Of a stretch of 64,000 bases of DNA, positions 23,767-35,620 are shown in pieces. How positions within the stretch are numbered: the stretch's first letter is position 1; each line of letters starts with the position of its first letter. Source of the stretch: Psilocybe azurescens. Its lineage: Eukaryota > Basidiomycota > Agaricomycetes > Agaricales > Agrocybaceae. Position numbers and translations under genes: made by a program. The stretch spans positions 434,001 to 498,000 of the forward strand of contig JAJIRX010000622.1 of the NCBI GenBank assembly GCA_023853785.1, given 5' to 3'. The notes beneath the pieces are model-generated. The model saw only the letters and a list, made by a program, of their open reading frames with translations, was not told the DNA's origin and did no database searches.

Positions 23767-25940
23767 TCATGTCCACCCCTCGGCGCACTTCTTGTCCGGC
23801 CGTCTGCTATTCCGTCCTTTACACTCCATCTTGCCACAGTCCTGGCACCCGTTCGTGCAGAACGAGCGGCCGCCTTTGCCTTTGCAGTCCTGCGAGCCGC
23901 ATTTGCAGCAGTGCCGCGGGCTGCGCTTGCTGTGCGTCACCGTCACCTGCACTCCTCCGGAAACACCATTTACCACGCCCATATGCGGCTGTTGCTGCTG
24001 TTGCTGCTGCTGAACTTGCTGTTGCTGGGGTTGCTGGGGTTGTTGAGGTGGCATGCCAGGCGAAGGGACCATCCCAGACGGCCCGGCCTGCATTAATGTC
24101 CCGTTGACGATGTGGTGCGGCATATACGCGTACGGCGTGAACGGGTAGGCGGTATAAGGGTTGTAATTCGCCATGGCTTGTAACACCTGCGGCGATTGCG
24201 GCGACAGGAGTGAGGGCGCTGCCGCAGAGGCGGGTGGTGGGGCAGGCGTGGACGTCGCTGCAGGCGCAGGTCCGGGCGTCGGTCCCCCTGATGATGTGGC
24301 GGACGCGGACGCTGCTGAAGCGGGCGGCTGCGGTGCGGGTACGGGTGTGGATGAGGTGCCGTTAGGCGTCGGTTTCTTGGCTTGAGCTTCGACTGTCGCC
24401 GTGTTCTCTTTCCACGCATCGCCGTAAGCATCTGAGAATGCCTAGATTGGGGGTTATCAGTTATTCTGTGCATATTTGCTGACGTCCACGAAATAAAAGC
24501 GCACATTTGAAGAAAGAGTTTGCGTTTGGTTCGAATCGCTGTGTTCTTGGCCGTTCGCCCCGTCGTCACCGCTGCTCATTTCGTTATCACCATCTTCCCC
24601 TTCATCCATCTTGTCATCTTGGGAATCATGACCCTGATCTTGACCATCTTGCGTCTGTGTTGGTTGTGGAACAGGCGCAGCTTTGCTTTGAGGAGCGACA
24701 GAAATGCTCTCGGCAGGACCCTCGGTCGCTTTAGTCTGCACTGACCAAATAAGTCTCAGGATAACATCCTTCTTCAATCCAGACCTCAACGCCCCCATGA
24801 CCAGATGCCACAGACCGCTGCTCACGCCCATTGCCTTCCAGTTCCACACATTCGGCCCACTCCCCGCATCCGCGTCTCCATTCAACAATTTCGCTGGGAA
24901 TTCGTCTTTGAGCAACAAAGGTAACGAACGCAAGATCGACGAGTCTGTCGATGCGTATTTACGGCCCTCGGGTGAGGAAGTGGCGGCGATGCATGCAGGC
25001 GAGCGACACACGTATTCGCAGCCAACAATAAAGAAGGGGCGTTCGATGTCGTAGATCTTAACTGGTCCTGAGCTGATGCGGCCTTTGTTGACAAGCGGAG
25101 AGGAACAGCTTGGACACGCGATTCCATTGAACACTAGCGGTTGTGGGTCCCAATACAAGAAGCGATGTTCCGAGGGGGTGCGTGCAGTGGATGCAGAGGC
25201 GGTGAGTGAGAAGTAGGCGGGGCTTGAGGGTAGCCAGAAGGTTTTGAGGATAGAGTAAAGCGAGGGGATGGGCTGCATTTGTGCGGGATTAGGTGCCAAG
25301 GAGACCAAGTGGGATTTGAATGCCTCCTCCACGGTTGGTCCGGCACTGGAGACTGGGTTCGGGGCAGCTAGGGCAGCGAGGAGTGTGCTGACGAATGCAT
25401 TCGGATTGGTGCGCGCGAGATCGGCCCATTCGTTGTCGCCAGACAGCGAAGGGTCAATCTGGAACATGGGGGCAGCAGCAGCAGCAGCAGCGACCGCAGG
25501 TGGTATTGGCGCGCTGATGGAATATCCATAAGGCATGGGTGGGTAACTCACACCAGCATACTGTACCTACAAGTTATATAACGGCCTCGGTTGAATTATA
25601 AAATACAAAGAAAATGGCGACAAGCGTCACTCACCACCTGTTGTACACCGACTGTCCTCTCTCTTTTAACCCTTGGCCCAACTGAACCCGCTGGAAATCC
25701 ATCCTTTCTTGGTCTCCCTACGGGTCTCTTAGGCTTTGGAGGCAACGGCGCCCCTGCCAACAGATTCTTCTTTGTGCTGCCCTTTGGTCGCCCTGGCCGC
25801 CTCTTAATTGGTGTCCCGTCGGGATTGAGACCTGCGGTGCTGGTCGAGGCATCGTCCTGGTTCCCTTGTTCTTCGGGAACGCCATTGTGATTATGGTTCA
25901 GTGCGGGGTCAAAAACATGCTGATGGATTGAATTATCCAT
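23767..25940 (-). CDS. AT-hook protein with DUF6729-like zinc-binding region
   Basis: Probable nuclear DNA-binding protein. Three exons (25940-25635, 25566-24505, 24441-23767) all join in phase 0 and give 680 residues. Two AT-hooks are clear: RRPGRPKG near residues 47-54 and RPVGRPRK near 72-79. A poly-Ala stretch follows. Then comes a region with CPSC (about 253-256), VKIYDIERPFFIVGCEYVC and SPAC that resembles the Cys-rich DUF6729 module found in basidiomycete proteins; this assignment is from memory of the motif and should be checked. A Gln/Asp-rich acidic stretch (DEGEDGDNE), a Pro/Ala/Ser-rich linker and a poly-Gln run lead to a Cys-rich C-terminus (CCKCGSQDCKGKGG, then CTNGCQDCGKMECKG). 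No frame corrections are needed. Its targets are unknown. Confidence 0.82.
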
Positions 25941-26974
25941 CGTGGACGTAAAAAATAGATTGAAAAACCCGAAAATTGCAGTTTATGATCTAGGTTTGCC
26001 TGAAAAACAAAACAAATGCGAAACATTCATCAGTCTCCAAAATTCCACGAAATACGACGCCCTTGCTCACATAGATGTTGGGGGTAGGTTTTCCTCCTTA
26101 AAAGGACGGAGATTGTTGCCAATCTGCTGCCTCTCTGCCAGAGCTGGAAGGAGACTGAGTAAATGCCTTGTTTTGCCGACGCTAAGTGGTGGTGTGAGAA
26201 AGACAAGGGAGATAAATTCCGAGAAACTCCGACGGCAAATTCCCTTATCATTATTAATTTAAGTCGGCTATTCAGACTCCGACCCCCAAGCATGACTACC
26301 CTCAGGAGCCATTCTGTTCCTTTCTTTTCGTGTTTCGTGAATCCTTGCCTTGTCTTCAGCAAGTATTCCAACTGTACCGAATCTCATTACGGAAACCTGG
26401 AAATTTTTTATTATATCATCGCATTCTCACCATGATTGTGAAGGAACAAGAAGACCAACAATGTAATGTGAAACTGGCTAGATGAGAAGAGAAGCAAAGC
26501 AAAATGATCGCACCTCGACGCCACAATAAGTCTCTGACTATGGCAGCAGGAGAAGTATAAAAACGCTCCTTTTCAATTTCCGAAAGATAACGGTGGCCTA
26601 GCTGGACTTATGTGTCATTGCAGTTCCAGAGTGCTATCGATAAGTGCGTCTTTCGCACATTTCTTTAAGACCGCGGCGTGCGACATTAATCCGCCTTGTT
26701 CGTGCGATGTGTCTGCCTATATTCTGTGAAAAACGCAGTCGTTCATTTCAAAAATGAATGGAGACTATACTATTCAAGGATCGCCTAATAATATATTACC
26801 ATGGATAAGGGAAAGTCTAGTGAATGGGTGAATGTGTCATTCATTTCATTTCAGAATCATTAGCTTCGTGTGATTTGTTGAATGACCAAAGGTCGCGTCG
26901 CGCATGAGTTGACAACATGTTTGAAAGAAGAATGGTGTAGTGGTGAACAATCCGAATCGAGGTTGGTCTCGATT
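25941..26974. other. Intergenic region
   Basis: About 1 kb upstream of the AT-hook gene and downstream of the next minus-strand gene. No coding path, RNA gene or repeat was supported. Confidence 0.5.
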
Positions 26975-28760
26975 CTAACGACTCGCCGGCTTGTTATGAG
27001 CACTCAACGCAGGCGACGTTAGGTAAGAGAGTGCACCATCCGAGTCAGTATAGTCAGGCGGCGTAGGTGGCAGCCGTTGACGCTGATTAGCAGCAGCCTT
27101 AGCATGTTGAGAAATAGTAGCCTTCTCCTCAATCCCACCATACGCTTTAGCATAATCCGAGCCTCCACTAACATCGGCCGGATGAGTGTGCACTTGTCCT
27201 TCTCTGGACTCCTGCTGCTGGTTCTGCTCAAAGGTTGACTTCTGGTGCTGCTGCGGTGGCGTAGATCTAGACGAAGGTGAAAGTGGACTTTGGGGGTGTT
27301 AGCGCTCGGGCCTAACCCCTGCTGCTGATGCTGGTGGTGGTGCTGGTAGTGGTCCGATCCGCCAGAGCCTAAATGGGTGATCGACGATATCCCATCAGTC
27401 GACGGTGTCGACATGCCTGGATCCCGTTGTGCCCAATATCCCGCCCGCCCTGGATGCCGGGATCCACCTTCAGCAGTCCGAGCAACATTCGTCGGCGTAT
27501 AGAGCAAAGGTTCGGGATTATATTTCTGGAGATTCGGGTGCTGCGGCACGCCGCTGCCTCCCGGTAGGAGTTGCGTATACGCGCCTGCTCCAACACCGCT
27601 CGCTGCCGGCAGAGTCGATGCAGGAAAGCTGCCTATCGTCGCTGTCCCCGGAGGTGTGCGATTCGGGCTCCCCAAGAACGCCGGCGGTGGCTTCCGCTGC
27701 ACCCTCGACTGTGGCCGGCCTTCTCCATCATCATTGTACGCCTGCGCGGCTGCCATCGACGATAGCGGACGAAGAGTGTGTGGTCGCATTTCAGATACTA
27801 TTCCTATTAAAAAATAAGTATACCGTGAGATTTGACTCGAGAGAATTCTAAAGAAGCGAATCGACTTGCTTTGTGCGTTTGGCGGCAATATCGGCCTGGA
27901 CGACTTCCGAGTTACGAGCATCCATATGCACAGGGCTCCGAGCAAGAAAACAGCGCCTATCGAAGCGATGGCGGGGATGAAAAACTGGTCGTGGATCAGT
28001 TCCTGCGTCGTATCTCTCGATGCCAGCGTTACGGTAGTCATCGGAGGTGGTTGATTCGTTGTATCTTCATATTCATCAAGACCCCTCAAAACATACCCTC
28101 GACAGCCACTCGGAGCGACGTATACGAACAGGAGTCGGACAAGGTGAACTTGAAAGCTGCCCGCAGATGACACGAGGACTCGATTCAGACGATGCATGGA
28201 ACGAAAGAGAACATCGACGTCTTGACCAACATTCTTCTCGACGGGCAGTGTCATCCAAAATTAAGTTAGGGCCCTGAAAGCCTGAAATAGGGTTTCTTTT
28301 GACGGTTCTGGCGGACTAGCCTTCTTATTGTTGCCGAGATACGTACTCGGTTGCATACGGTAAATTAGAGTAAGACAGTAGCGACATATTCTGTTGCAGA
28401 GAGTCTATGGGTAGGCATTCAAGGTCTGCAAGGGTAGACGTTGAACGGGTTTCGTAGAATAAGCTGAGCTGGGAGGGTGTTGGAATTGCGACTCGTAAGC
28501 GGAGTTGGCCGTCATCGGTCGAGACTAATCGGAGCTGCAAAATTGGACGAACATGTCACATGACTAGGAGACATACCACGACCCACCGCTTTCCTCTTGA
28601 AACTGGCTTCTAGACAAAATATGGCCCGCATAAGTTGACACTAGTAGATGCGTCTCTATGGTAGCATAACTAGTGAATGACCTTGCAGGAAAACAACGTG
28701 TCCGGAGGTGCGACGGCCCATGGAAAACCAACGAAGATCTCTTTCAGAACCCGGGTCCCG
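26975..28760 (-). CDS. Single-pass membrane protein, function unknown
   Basis: I do not recognise the family. The main exon encodes an upstream domain (MHRLNRVLVSSAGSF..., LLFVYVAPSGCRGYVLRG), a Thr/Pro linker, one strong transmembrane helix (FFIPAIASIGAVFLLGALCI) and a long, disordered, probably cytosolic tail rich in Pro, Gly, Ser, Gln and His with HHHQHQQQG. Upstream exons are supported by splicing in phase: a block ending SNLPYATEY (to about 28345), one with KPVSRGKRWVV, and one ending DTLFSCK (from 28682). The true N-terminus and any signal peptide were not found, so the 5-prime limit is approximate. Near the 3-prime end the frame must shift at the G run 27292-27296 to continue as SPLSPSSRSTPPQQHQK and end at PASR. 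The topology suggests a surface sensor or adaptor, but that is inference. Confidence 0.6.
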
Positions 28761-29680
28761 CAGCGCGATAGCCTGTAATTATCTATTCCTTCTTTTGCTA
28801 TATGTTCTGAATGAATAAATGGATTCATATATAATCGTGAACATCACATACACATGTTCATATTATATTGAGGGCTGTCTACGAGACACTATTGATTATC
28901 TCCATTTACTGAAACTCATCCAGCGCTGGCTATTTTCTGTCAGTTAATGTAGCAATTACACAACACAAAGAGCCTGTTCCCTACTTTATAGTCACAGAAT
29001 TGAATGGCAGGGGAAATTTTTGTCTTAGCAATGTTTGTGATATCACTCTTTGACCAATGTACGCGATAGCATGAGTAATACATCAACGTTGATCATCAGC
29101 GATTGGTAATTACTGGTTGCAGCCAGAAGATCCGAATAGTTGAACTTGGCGTTTACATTCTAAACAGGCGCTTATTACAACTTCCACGGGAGGCTGACTG
29201 CCCTTAGATACAGCTCTACAGTAAGTGTAGGACTGATAGCACACGAGTCAATAATTCTGAGGATTTTGACGGGTCTTAGATGATGTTCATTCTGAGCGTA
29301 TGATTGCTAAAAAAGCGAAAACAAACTAAATGTGTTTGTGTTGACGGAGGTGAATCCGAATCTGGGTGGGCGTACCAAGGCAGACCCTAATATCAGAGTC
29401 TAAGCTCAAGGGGCGAGACATGCGTAGAAACTGGGATAGCTCCTGATCAGTAATGCTGTTATGTTCTTTTGCCTTTGCATATGGTAATTAATCGAAGAAT
29501 ATAAGGGTCATGTAAGGTCTCTTCAATTTATATTTCTTGCTTTGATCATTTGTAGCGCATTTATCTACATATCCCAGAGCTATATATTATGTTCCACCAC
29601 TGTGGTCAGCGGAAGAGACTCTCAGACCATTTAGAATTCTCACTTGACTTGCCACAGTTGTAAAATATATCGTTGCTGCA
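28761..29680. other. Intergenic region
   Basis: About 0.9 kb of AT-rich sequence with no supported gene or repeat. The missing first exon of the membrane-protein gene may lie in its first part. Confidence 0.4.
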
Positions 29681-31410
29681 TCAAGCAACAAGGCCCATTG
29701 CCCGTTGGCCCGTCTTGCCGATCACGTCCTCCATCGTACCAACCCCAACGTACTCTGCTTCTCCCGGGCCTTTGGGGAAATCGGGAGGTCGTTGGCCTGT
29801 AAGGAATGTCTCTTTCTGACGCTCAATGTACGCCTGGTTCTGTGGTGTGAGTGGAACAGCTGGGATATACATCACTGTAATTGAATCAAAAGGTCAGTGT
29901 GTACAGGGCACTATAGGCGGACGTGCACGTACCTGCAGAGTCGCCCGTGCCAGTATGTTCCGTCTCTACCGAGTGTACAACATCACAGTGCCAGAAGACG
30001 GTATCGCCGGGGTAAACCCTGGGCACAGAGGTCATAGCTTCATTCAACCTCATGTTGGGATATAGCTCAGGCGTAGGTCGCGGTCCAGCATAACCACCAT
30101 CTCTTGGAATGATTCCCGGAAAGTCAGGAGTACTCAGGTCTAACAAGGAGTTAGTATATGACTCCGCAACCCAAGACACAGAACGAGGGTCATATAACCT
30201 ACCGAACTTCCAATTCTTTCCGTCATAGATGCCTGTTGAATCGATAGGAACGAGTGGCGTAAAGAAGGGGCGTAACAGGGTGTACGCATTCGAGAGCAAT
30301 ACATCTGGGAAGACCTTCAATGTGCCTTGTGTAGGAGCTGTCTCGCTATTTATACCCAAAAATCAGCGCAAGATAAGTGAGTTTCAGTCAGCGCCTCGGA
30401 CCTCATTGCTAACCACCCCTGGAACGTCCTAAATATACTCGACTGATTAGGCCTACCATAAAGCGAGCTCCTCGCATCCAACCGTCCCTCAAGTCCAAAC
30501 GGGTCGTGGCTCCTCCAATTCCCTTTGAAAATCTGCTCGAAGCAACGTCGGAAGGATACATCTTCCCATCTTTCGATAGTCCCACCTGTGGTCGTTCAAC
30601 TCCCTCGCTTGATGCGCTATAATTCTCAGGGCGAAGTACACATACCGTCAACGTGAGGGGGATGCAAGTCCCACGAGACTCCGGGCTTACGAATTCTGAA
30701 TCTGTCCGCATAGGTTAAGGGGACACTCAGATCCACTCCTTTGAGAGATGTTTCCTTGTTCTCGGACGAGGTAGTGTACAGATTATTGAGCCAGGCCGTT
30801 GCGGCAAGCACATTTGGGTGGGATCGTGCTTGAACTTGGGGCTTGGTCCAACTGTCAAATTTGGTAGTCATCAGTCTCACCCCTCACCTTCAATCAGAAG
30901 AATTCAAGTGAGCATACTAGAGCTGAAAGAACTGCTTGTCGCCTTCAGGTATGCCTGACCGGAAGGTGAAAAAAAATCAAATTGAGGCGAAAGAAGAATA
31001 GTCAAACACTTACCTTCTACTGTAGGGTTGACGGTCACAAACTCCTTTAACTCCTCCTTCCACTTCACCGCCTGCTCATCCGGAACAACGTTCCTGATGA
31101 CCACACTTCCCTCGCCTCTTGATCCTTTCTACCTCCTCTCGATTCAGGTTCTCCAGGTCGGCGAAGTCGACTTCAGGGATATACTAAATTGAAGTCCATA
31201 GCAAGTCCATAATCGTACCAGATAAGCATTTGCTGATGAAGAGTCGAATTGAACGATACCAACATTGACACCCTCCTCAATGATCGTCTTCGTCACCTTG
31301 TCCATCTCCTCCAATATTTCTACCCACGAACGTGTAGCATTCTGCTCAAAATCAGGATACGCGGTGGCTATTTCGACTTTCAGGTCAATAAAGCGAGCCG
31401 GGAGCGCCAT
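29681..31410 (-). CDS. DUF1479 (YbiU-type) oxygenase-like protein
   Basis: Member of the DUF1479 family, which has a cupin/2-oxoglutarate-oxygenase-like fold; the substrate is unknown. The order of conserved blocks is right: [132 protein letters not shown], and [15 protein letters not shown]. The HPPHVDG and HCDVVH blocks look like the metal-binding histidines and acid. Introns splice cleanly except that an upstream intron would be only about 35 nt. At the GGG/CCC run near 31108-31111 one base must be dropped to keep [11 protein letters not shown] in frame. The start at 31410 gives the usual short N-terminus. Confidence 0.88.
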
Positions 31411-32062
31411 AGTAGAATATTATAATAGCTAAATTCCTGTAAGGATATTAGGAGGCGTCAAAAGATGGCAAGCAGAGGCAGCAATGAGGAATACATACTG
31501 AAAACGGGTTGACGAAGTTGATTATCGATGAAGAGTGAGATAGCTGTCTTACTTTAATCTTACCACACGACGTTCAAAGAGGAGCAGTCGTGGTAATGCA
31601 GGATCAAGGAAAGGCCGTCGCTTAGCACTGTATTTGGATAGGATAAGTGTGGTATTTATATCCCAGCCAGTCCTGGCGATCTGAACGGAGAAAGAAGTGG
31701 GTTCGGTCCGCACTTCAATGAAACTGCTGTGAATAGCCAAAATCAACTTTGCATAGAAACAGACGCTAATAGACGTTGATAATAGGGGGGTTGAACGTGG
31801 ACTTTGAGTTCAGCAGAGGAGTTCATCAAGCAACGAGATCCGGCATGTGCATGTGGAGACCAGTAGGGCAATTTCTCGAGGTAGGAATAGGCCGAAACGT
31901 AAAATTATAGGGGTGCATTCATAAGGCAAAAAGACGAAAAAGAGAAGGGGTCCACTGCAATTAAATCAGAGAAAACAAAACAGAAGAGTAGTACTATAAG
32001 CTGATCAAAACAGGTCTCAGTACGTGCAGTGAGTCAAAAGTCCGTTTTTCGACTGGCTTAGG
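31411..32062. other. Intergenic region
   Basis: About 650 bases between the start of the DUF1479 gene and the end of the tubulin gene. It includes the DUF1479 promoter. No other gene is visible. Confidence 0.5.
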
Positions 32063-34788
32063 TCATTCTGCTTGAGCCTCCTCTTCTTCGTATTCCAGTT
32101 CTTCGTCGGCATCATTTGTTGCCTCTTGATACTAAAAATCAAAGCTCATTAAAAAACTAAAAGGATCCCAGAACTTCAATACATACCTGTTGGTATTCGG
32201 CACTATCATCACAATCACAGATCAGAAGCCAGCATGGAAAGGACGCTCAAAATACAAGCACGATGACTCACACAAGATCGAGAGTATTATTCTCTGCTTC
32301 GGAGAATTCCATAACGTCCATGCCCTCACCAGTGTACCAATGCAAGAAAGCTTTGCGCCTGAACATTGCCGAGAACTAGGGAAATCGATTTTGCTGAGAA
32401 ATCACATTTGCCTGCAAGGAATAAACTCACGCTTTGGAGAGTTCGTTTGAACAATTCTTGGATGGCGGTGGAATTTGAGAGACACGTAGCCGACTGTGAG
32501 GTGTTATAAAAGATACACAAATGTTGGGGTTGATATCGCTCGAGGAAGTAGATATGGGAAATACGTACCTGAGTCTGGCCTACAGGTGGAACACGGACAA
32601 GAGAAACGGATACATTATCAGGTATCCACCTTATCAAAATAAGTCGTCCATCAGTAAAATCACAAAGAACAGTGCAGCAAAAGAACACATACTCAACGAA
32701 ATGCTGAGAATTCTTGGTCTGGAGGTCATGTACCGAGACCTAAACGATAGTCGCACAGAAACAGAATGCAAGTCCAAGTCCATAGGCGAAATATGCACGG
32801 TGAATGGGGTAAAGTTGTGGTAGCGAAGAGACAATTCAACGCTAAGTGTCCGGTTTAAATGAAGTGTGACGCAAGGTACATACTTCAGCCTACCCAAAAT
32901 ACAAAGAATGTCATCATGTTCTCATGCAAAAAATTGTTGAAGAACTTACTTCTCTAGAAGAGATATCACCGCGGAAAATAGTAGCAGCGGTGAGGTATCG
33001 GCTGCAACAAGGTTAATGGGGTACGAGGGAGTAGGACGAAAATGAAATGACAAACCCAAATCGAGGATCACAGGCGACGAGAAGATTTTTACGGTCGAAC
33101 AGACTAGGATATGGATTAAGAGATAATATACAGCATAAAAGGGAAAAATAGAGGGACAAACGCTTTGGTCAACTCGGCTACAGAGTTTTTCTCGAAGTGC
33201 TTGGCTTTGGGATCGTAGAACGGCGCGTAACTGGGCATTAAAAAATGCAGCTACATGAAATTATCAGGCATTAGTCATAAATGAAAACATGCGGGCTCAC
33301 CCGAGGGAATGGGATGAGATTCATCCCAAGCTTGCGAAGATCCCTGAACGTTACTGTTAGCATGTACGAGTGATTTGACGATTGCACTAGATGCGACGAA
33401 CCCATTCAGCTGTCCTGGGAATCGCAGACTGGTGCTCACTCCACACATAACCTGGGCGATCAACTTGAAGAATAGTTTAGCGTTAAGGTATGATACAGCC
33501 GACTGATACCCACGTTGTTGAGATCAGGGAAAGCTGGACTCTGGACCTTGAGCGTGCGGACGCAAATATCATACCTGGATATTCATTAGTTCCTGATAAG
33601 ATGGAATGTGTTAGATACGAACAGAGCTTCGTTATCGATACAGATTGTAAGATCACTGTTGTCGACGAGTTGATGAACAGAGAGCATCGCGTTGTAGGGC
33701 TGACATGTCATCAGTGATCTAGACCAACATACATAAATCGGAGCTTACTTCGACGATTGTTTCGGATACCTTGTCTCATTTCAGCAAAAAGGACCCTCTG
33801 ACCCAAGGAAAGCAAAGACGACACACTTTGGGTGACGGAATAATGGAAAAGGTGGCCATCATCCTATCGGGAAACTCTTCCCTCAGCTTGCTTAACATCA
33901 AGCTCCCTAAGCCTGCGCCAGTTCCTCCACCTAGCGAATGCAATATTTGGAATCCTTGCAACGCGTCGCATGACTCGGCTTGAACACGCACGATGTCCTA
34001 AATTCAGGTTGTGTCAAAGTTTGACACGTCTGAAGAGAGAAACGTACCAAAATAGAATCGACGAGTTCAGCACCTAGGTGGCAAGATTAACCTAAGTATC
34101 TATCAAGATTACAACGATTTTGTCTATACCTTCCGTATAGTCTACATGCTATGTCAGGGGTGACGAGGTATTTACTATGAGACGGCACTCACATCCTTTA
34201 GCCCAGTTGTTCCCAGCTCCAGATTCGGATGTCAAGAACGTATCAGGCCGAAATAGCTTTCCCATAGGACCTCCCCGAAGCTACCAAAATCCCTTAGAAC
34301 AATTCGCGGTGAAACATCCGCCACACGCACCTTGTTGCACACCCCAGCCTCCAGATCCACCTGTACACTCCTCGGCACGTAGCGTGTCTGACTACCATCC
34401 ACGATTTCATCAAAGTAGACTCCCGCCTGTGAATTCTATATCAGTGAACTGACTCGACACCGCGTAGTGAGCAATCACTCTTTGAAGTTGCAGCGGATCG
34501 TTTCCCTGATACGTCTGATCCAGATGACGCATTTAGTTTGTGACGCGTCGAATATAGTGGAGGATGTCGCTTACTCCTGAATAGTCTATCCCATGCTCTG
34601 CCAACAGCATCTGCCAGAATGATTCTCCGACCTACAACAGGACAATAAAAATGGAGTGTCGAAAAATATGGTCTCATCCCTACCTGATTGCCAGCTTGTC
34701 CCACCTTCCCAAATCAGTTAACATTAGGATATAAGCGTTATTCATTGTAACACACCTGGACGTTGAGGATCTCGCGCGACGAAGGCAT
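32063..34788 (-). CDS. Divergent beta-tubulin
   Basis: Beta subunit of the microtubule heterodimer. The spliced protein runs from [20 protein letters not shown] to the acidic tail EEEEAQAE. GTPase landmarks are intact: [14 protein letters not shown] (glycine-rich phosphate loop), [102 protein letters not shown]. Many positions differ from standard fungal beta-tubulin (for example [21 protein letters not shown] and [13 protein letters not shown]), so this is a second, divergent paralogue of the kind known in several basidiomycetes. About 23 introns split roughly 1.35 kb of coding sequence, including a 6-nt exon at 32884-32889. No frame correction is needed. The exact role of this paralogue is unknown. 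Confidence 0.93.
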
Positions 34789-35094
34789 CTCGAAAAAAAG
34801 ATATGGAGGTAAGAGAACGAAGCTTGTTTAAGTTGAAATAGTTTATTATTGGGTGTGTATGGTTGACTGACATGATTTCAAACATATTACAAATAATTTA
34901 GAATTTAATTATTATGTAATTTATAGCGTGGATATCAGAAATCCATTCGCGGTCACGAGATCCATTGCTGATGCGTAACGAAATGACAACCCGATCCACC
35001 ACGACCTCATATCTGCCTCTATGCAAGATCTCCTTGACGATATCAAAAAATTCAGGGCTCTCATGACATTTTTAAGCTCCCATGCTTTATTCAG
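34789..35094. other. Intergenic region upstream of beta-tubulin
   Basis: AT-rich sequence immediately upstream of the tubulin start, then a transition into the orphan coding fragment. It presumably holds the tubulin promoter. No clear motif was identified. Confidence 0.4.
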
Positions 35095-35292
35095 TATGCT
35101 TCAAGGCTGAAAACCGAGATACTGCTTGCCCAAACGTCTTCTCATCTTCCTAACATTGTCCCCCGGCTCCGTTCTGTCAGCGTTGTCAGGTTTCTTGCTT
35201 CAAGCCGTGTCCTAAGTGAAATTGAAGTCGAAGAGCACTGGAAAGCTGTTAAGGAGCTTGTCTGGTCAGCATACCGACAGATGAACATGTGA
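35095..35292 (+). CDS. Orphan coding fragment (possible last exon)
   Basis: After a TTTATTCAG acceptor-like sequence, one frame stays open for 65 codons with a convincing protein composition: YASRLKTEILLAQ, then LPNIVPRLRSVSVVRF, then EIEVEEHWKAVKEL, ending QMNM and a stop. It looks like an amphipathic helical C-terminus. No upstream exon or start codon can be joined with confidence, so it may be the relic of a lost gene. Family not recognised. Confidence 0.25.
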   Translation, partial: YASRLKTEILLAQTSSHLPNIVPRLRSVSVVRFLASSRVLSEIEVEEHWKAVKELVWSAYRQMNM

Positions 35293-35457
35293 CAACCCTT
35301 GGGTTTTTGAACCTTCTCACACAAACATCAGCGTGGAGTGTATAAATTTGTCCTACGAAAGCTGATTCGAATAATAACTATGTTAAAATGTCATGGAGTT
35401 CACGCATGGACTTCCCAATTCCGACTTTTTCTGGGAATCCGATTGCAATCCAATCCT

Positions 35458-35490
35458 GTTGACCAGACGTTGACCAGACGTTGACCAGAC
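35458..35490 (+). repeat. Three perfect tandem copies of GTTGACCAGAC
   Basis: An 11-base unit repeated three times without mismatch in non-coding sequence, about 130 bases downstream of the small secreted protein gene. Confidence 0.9.
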
Positions 35491-35620
35491 GAGCTTTTTG
35501 CTTTGACCCAATTCAAATACATACATTTTACTTCACATTGAATGTAATGCTACGCACGACTAGTAATTACTTCAAATTGAAATGGTCAAAAAACGACGAG
35601 TCAAGAAAAAGAAAGATATC

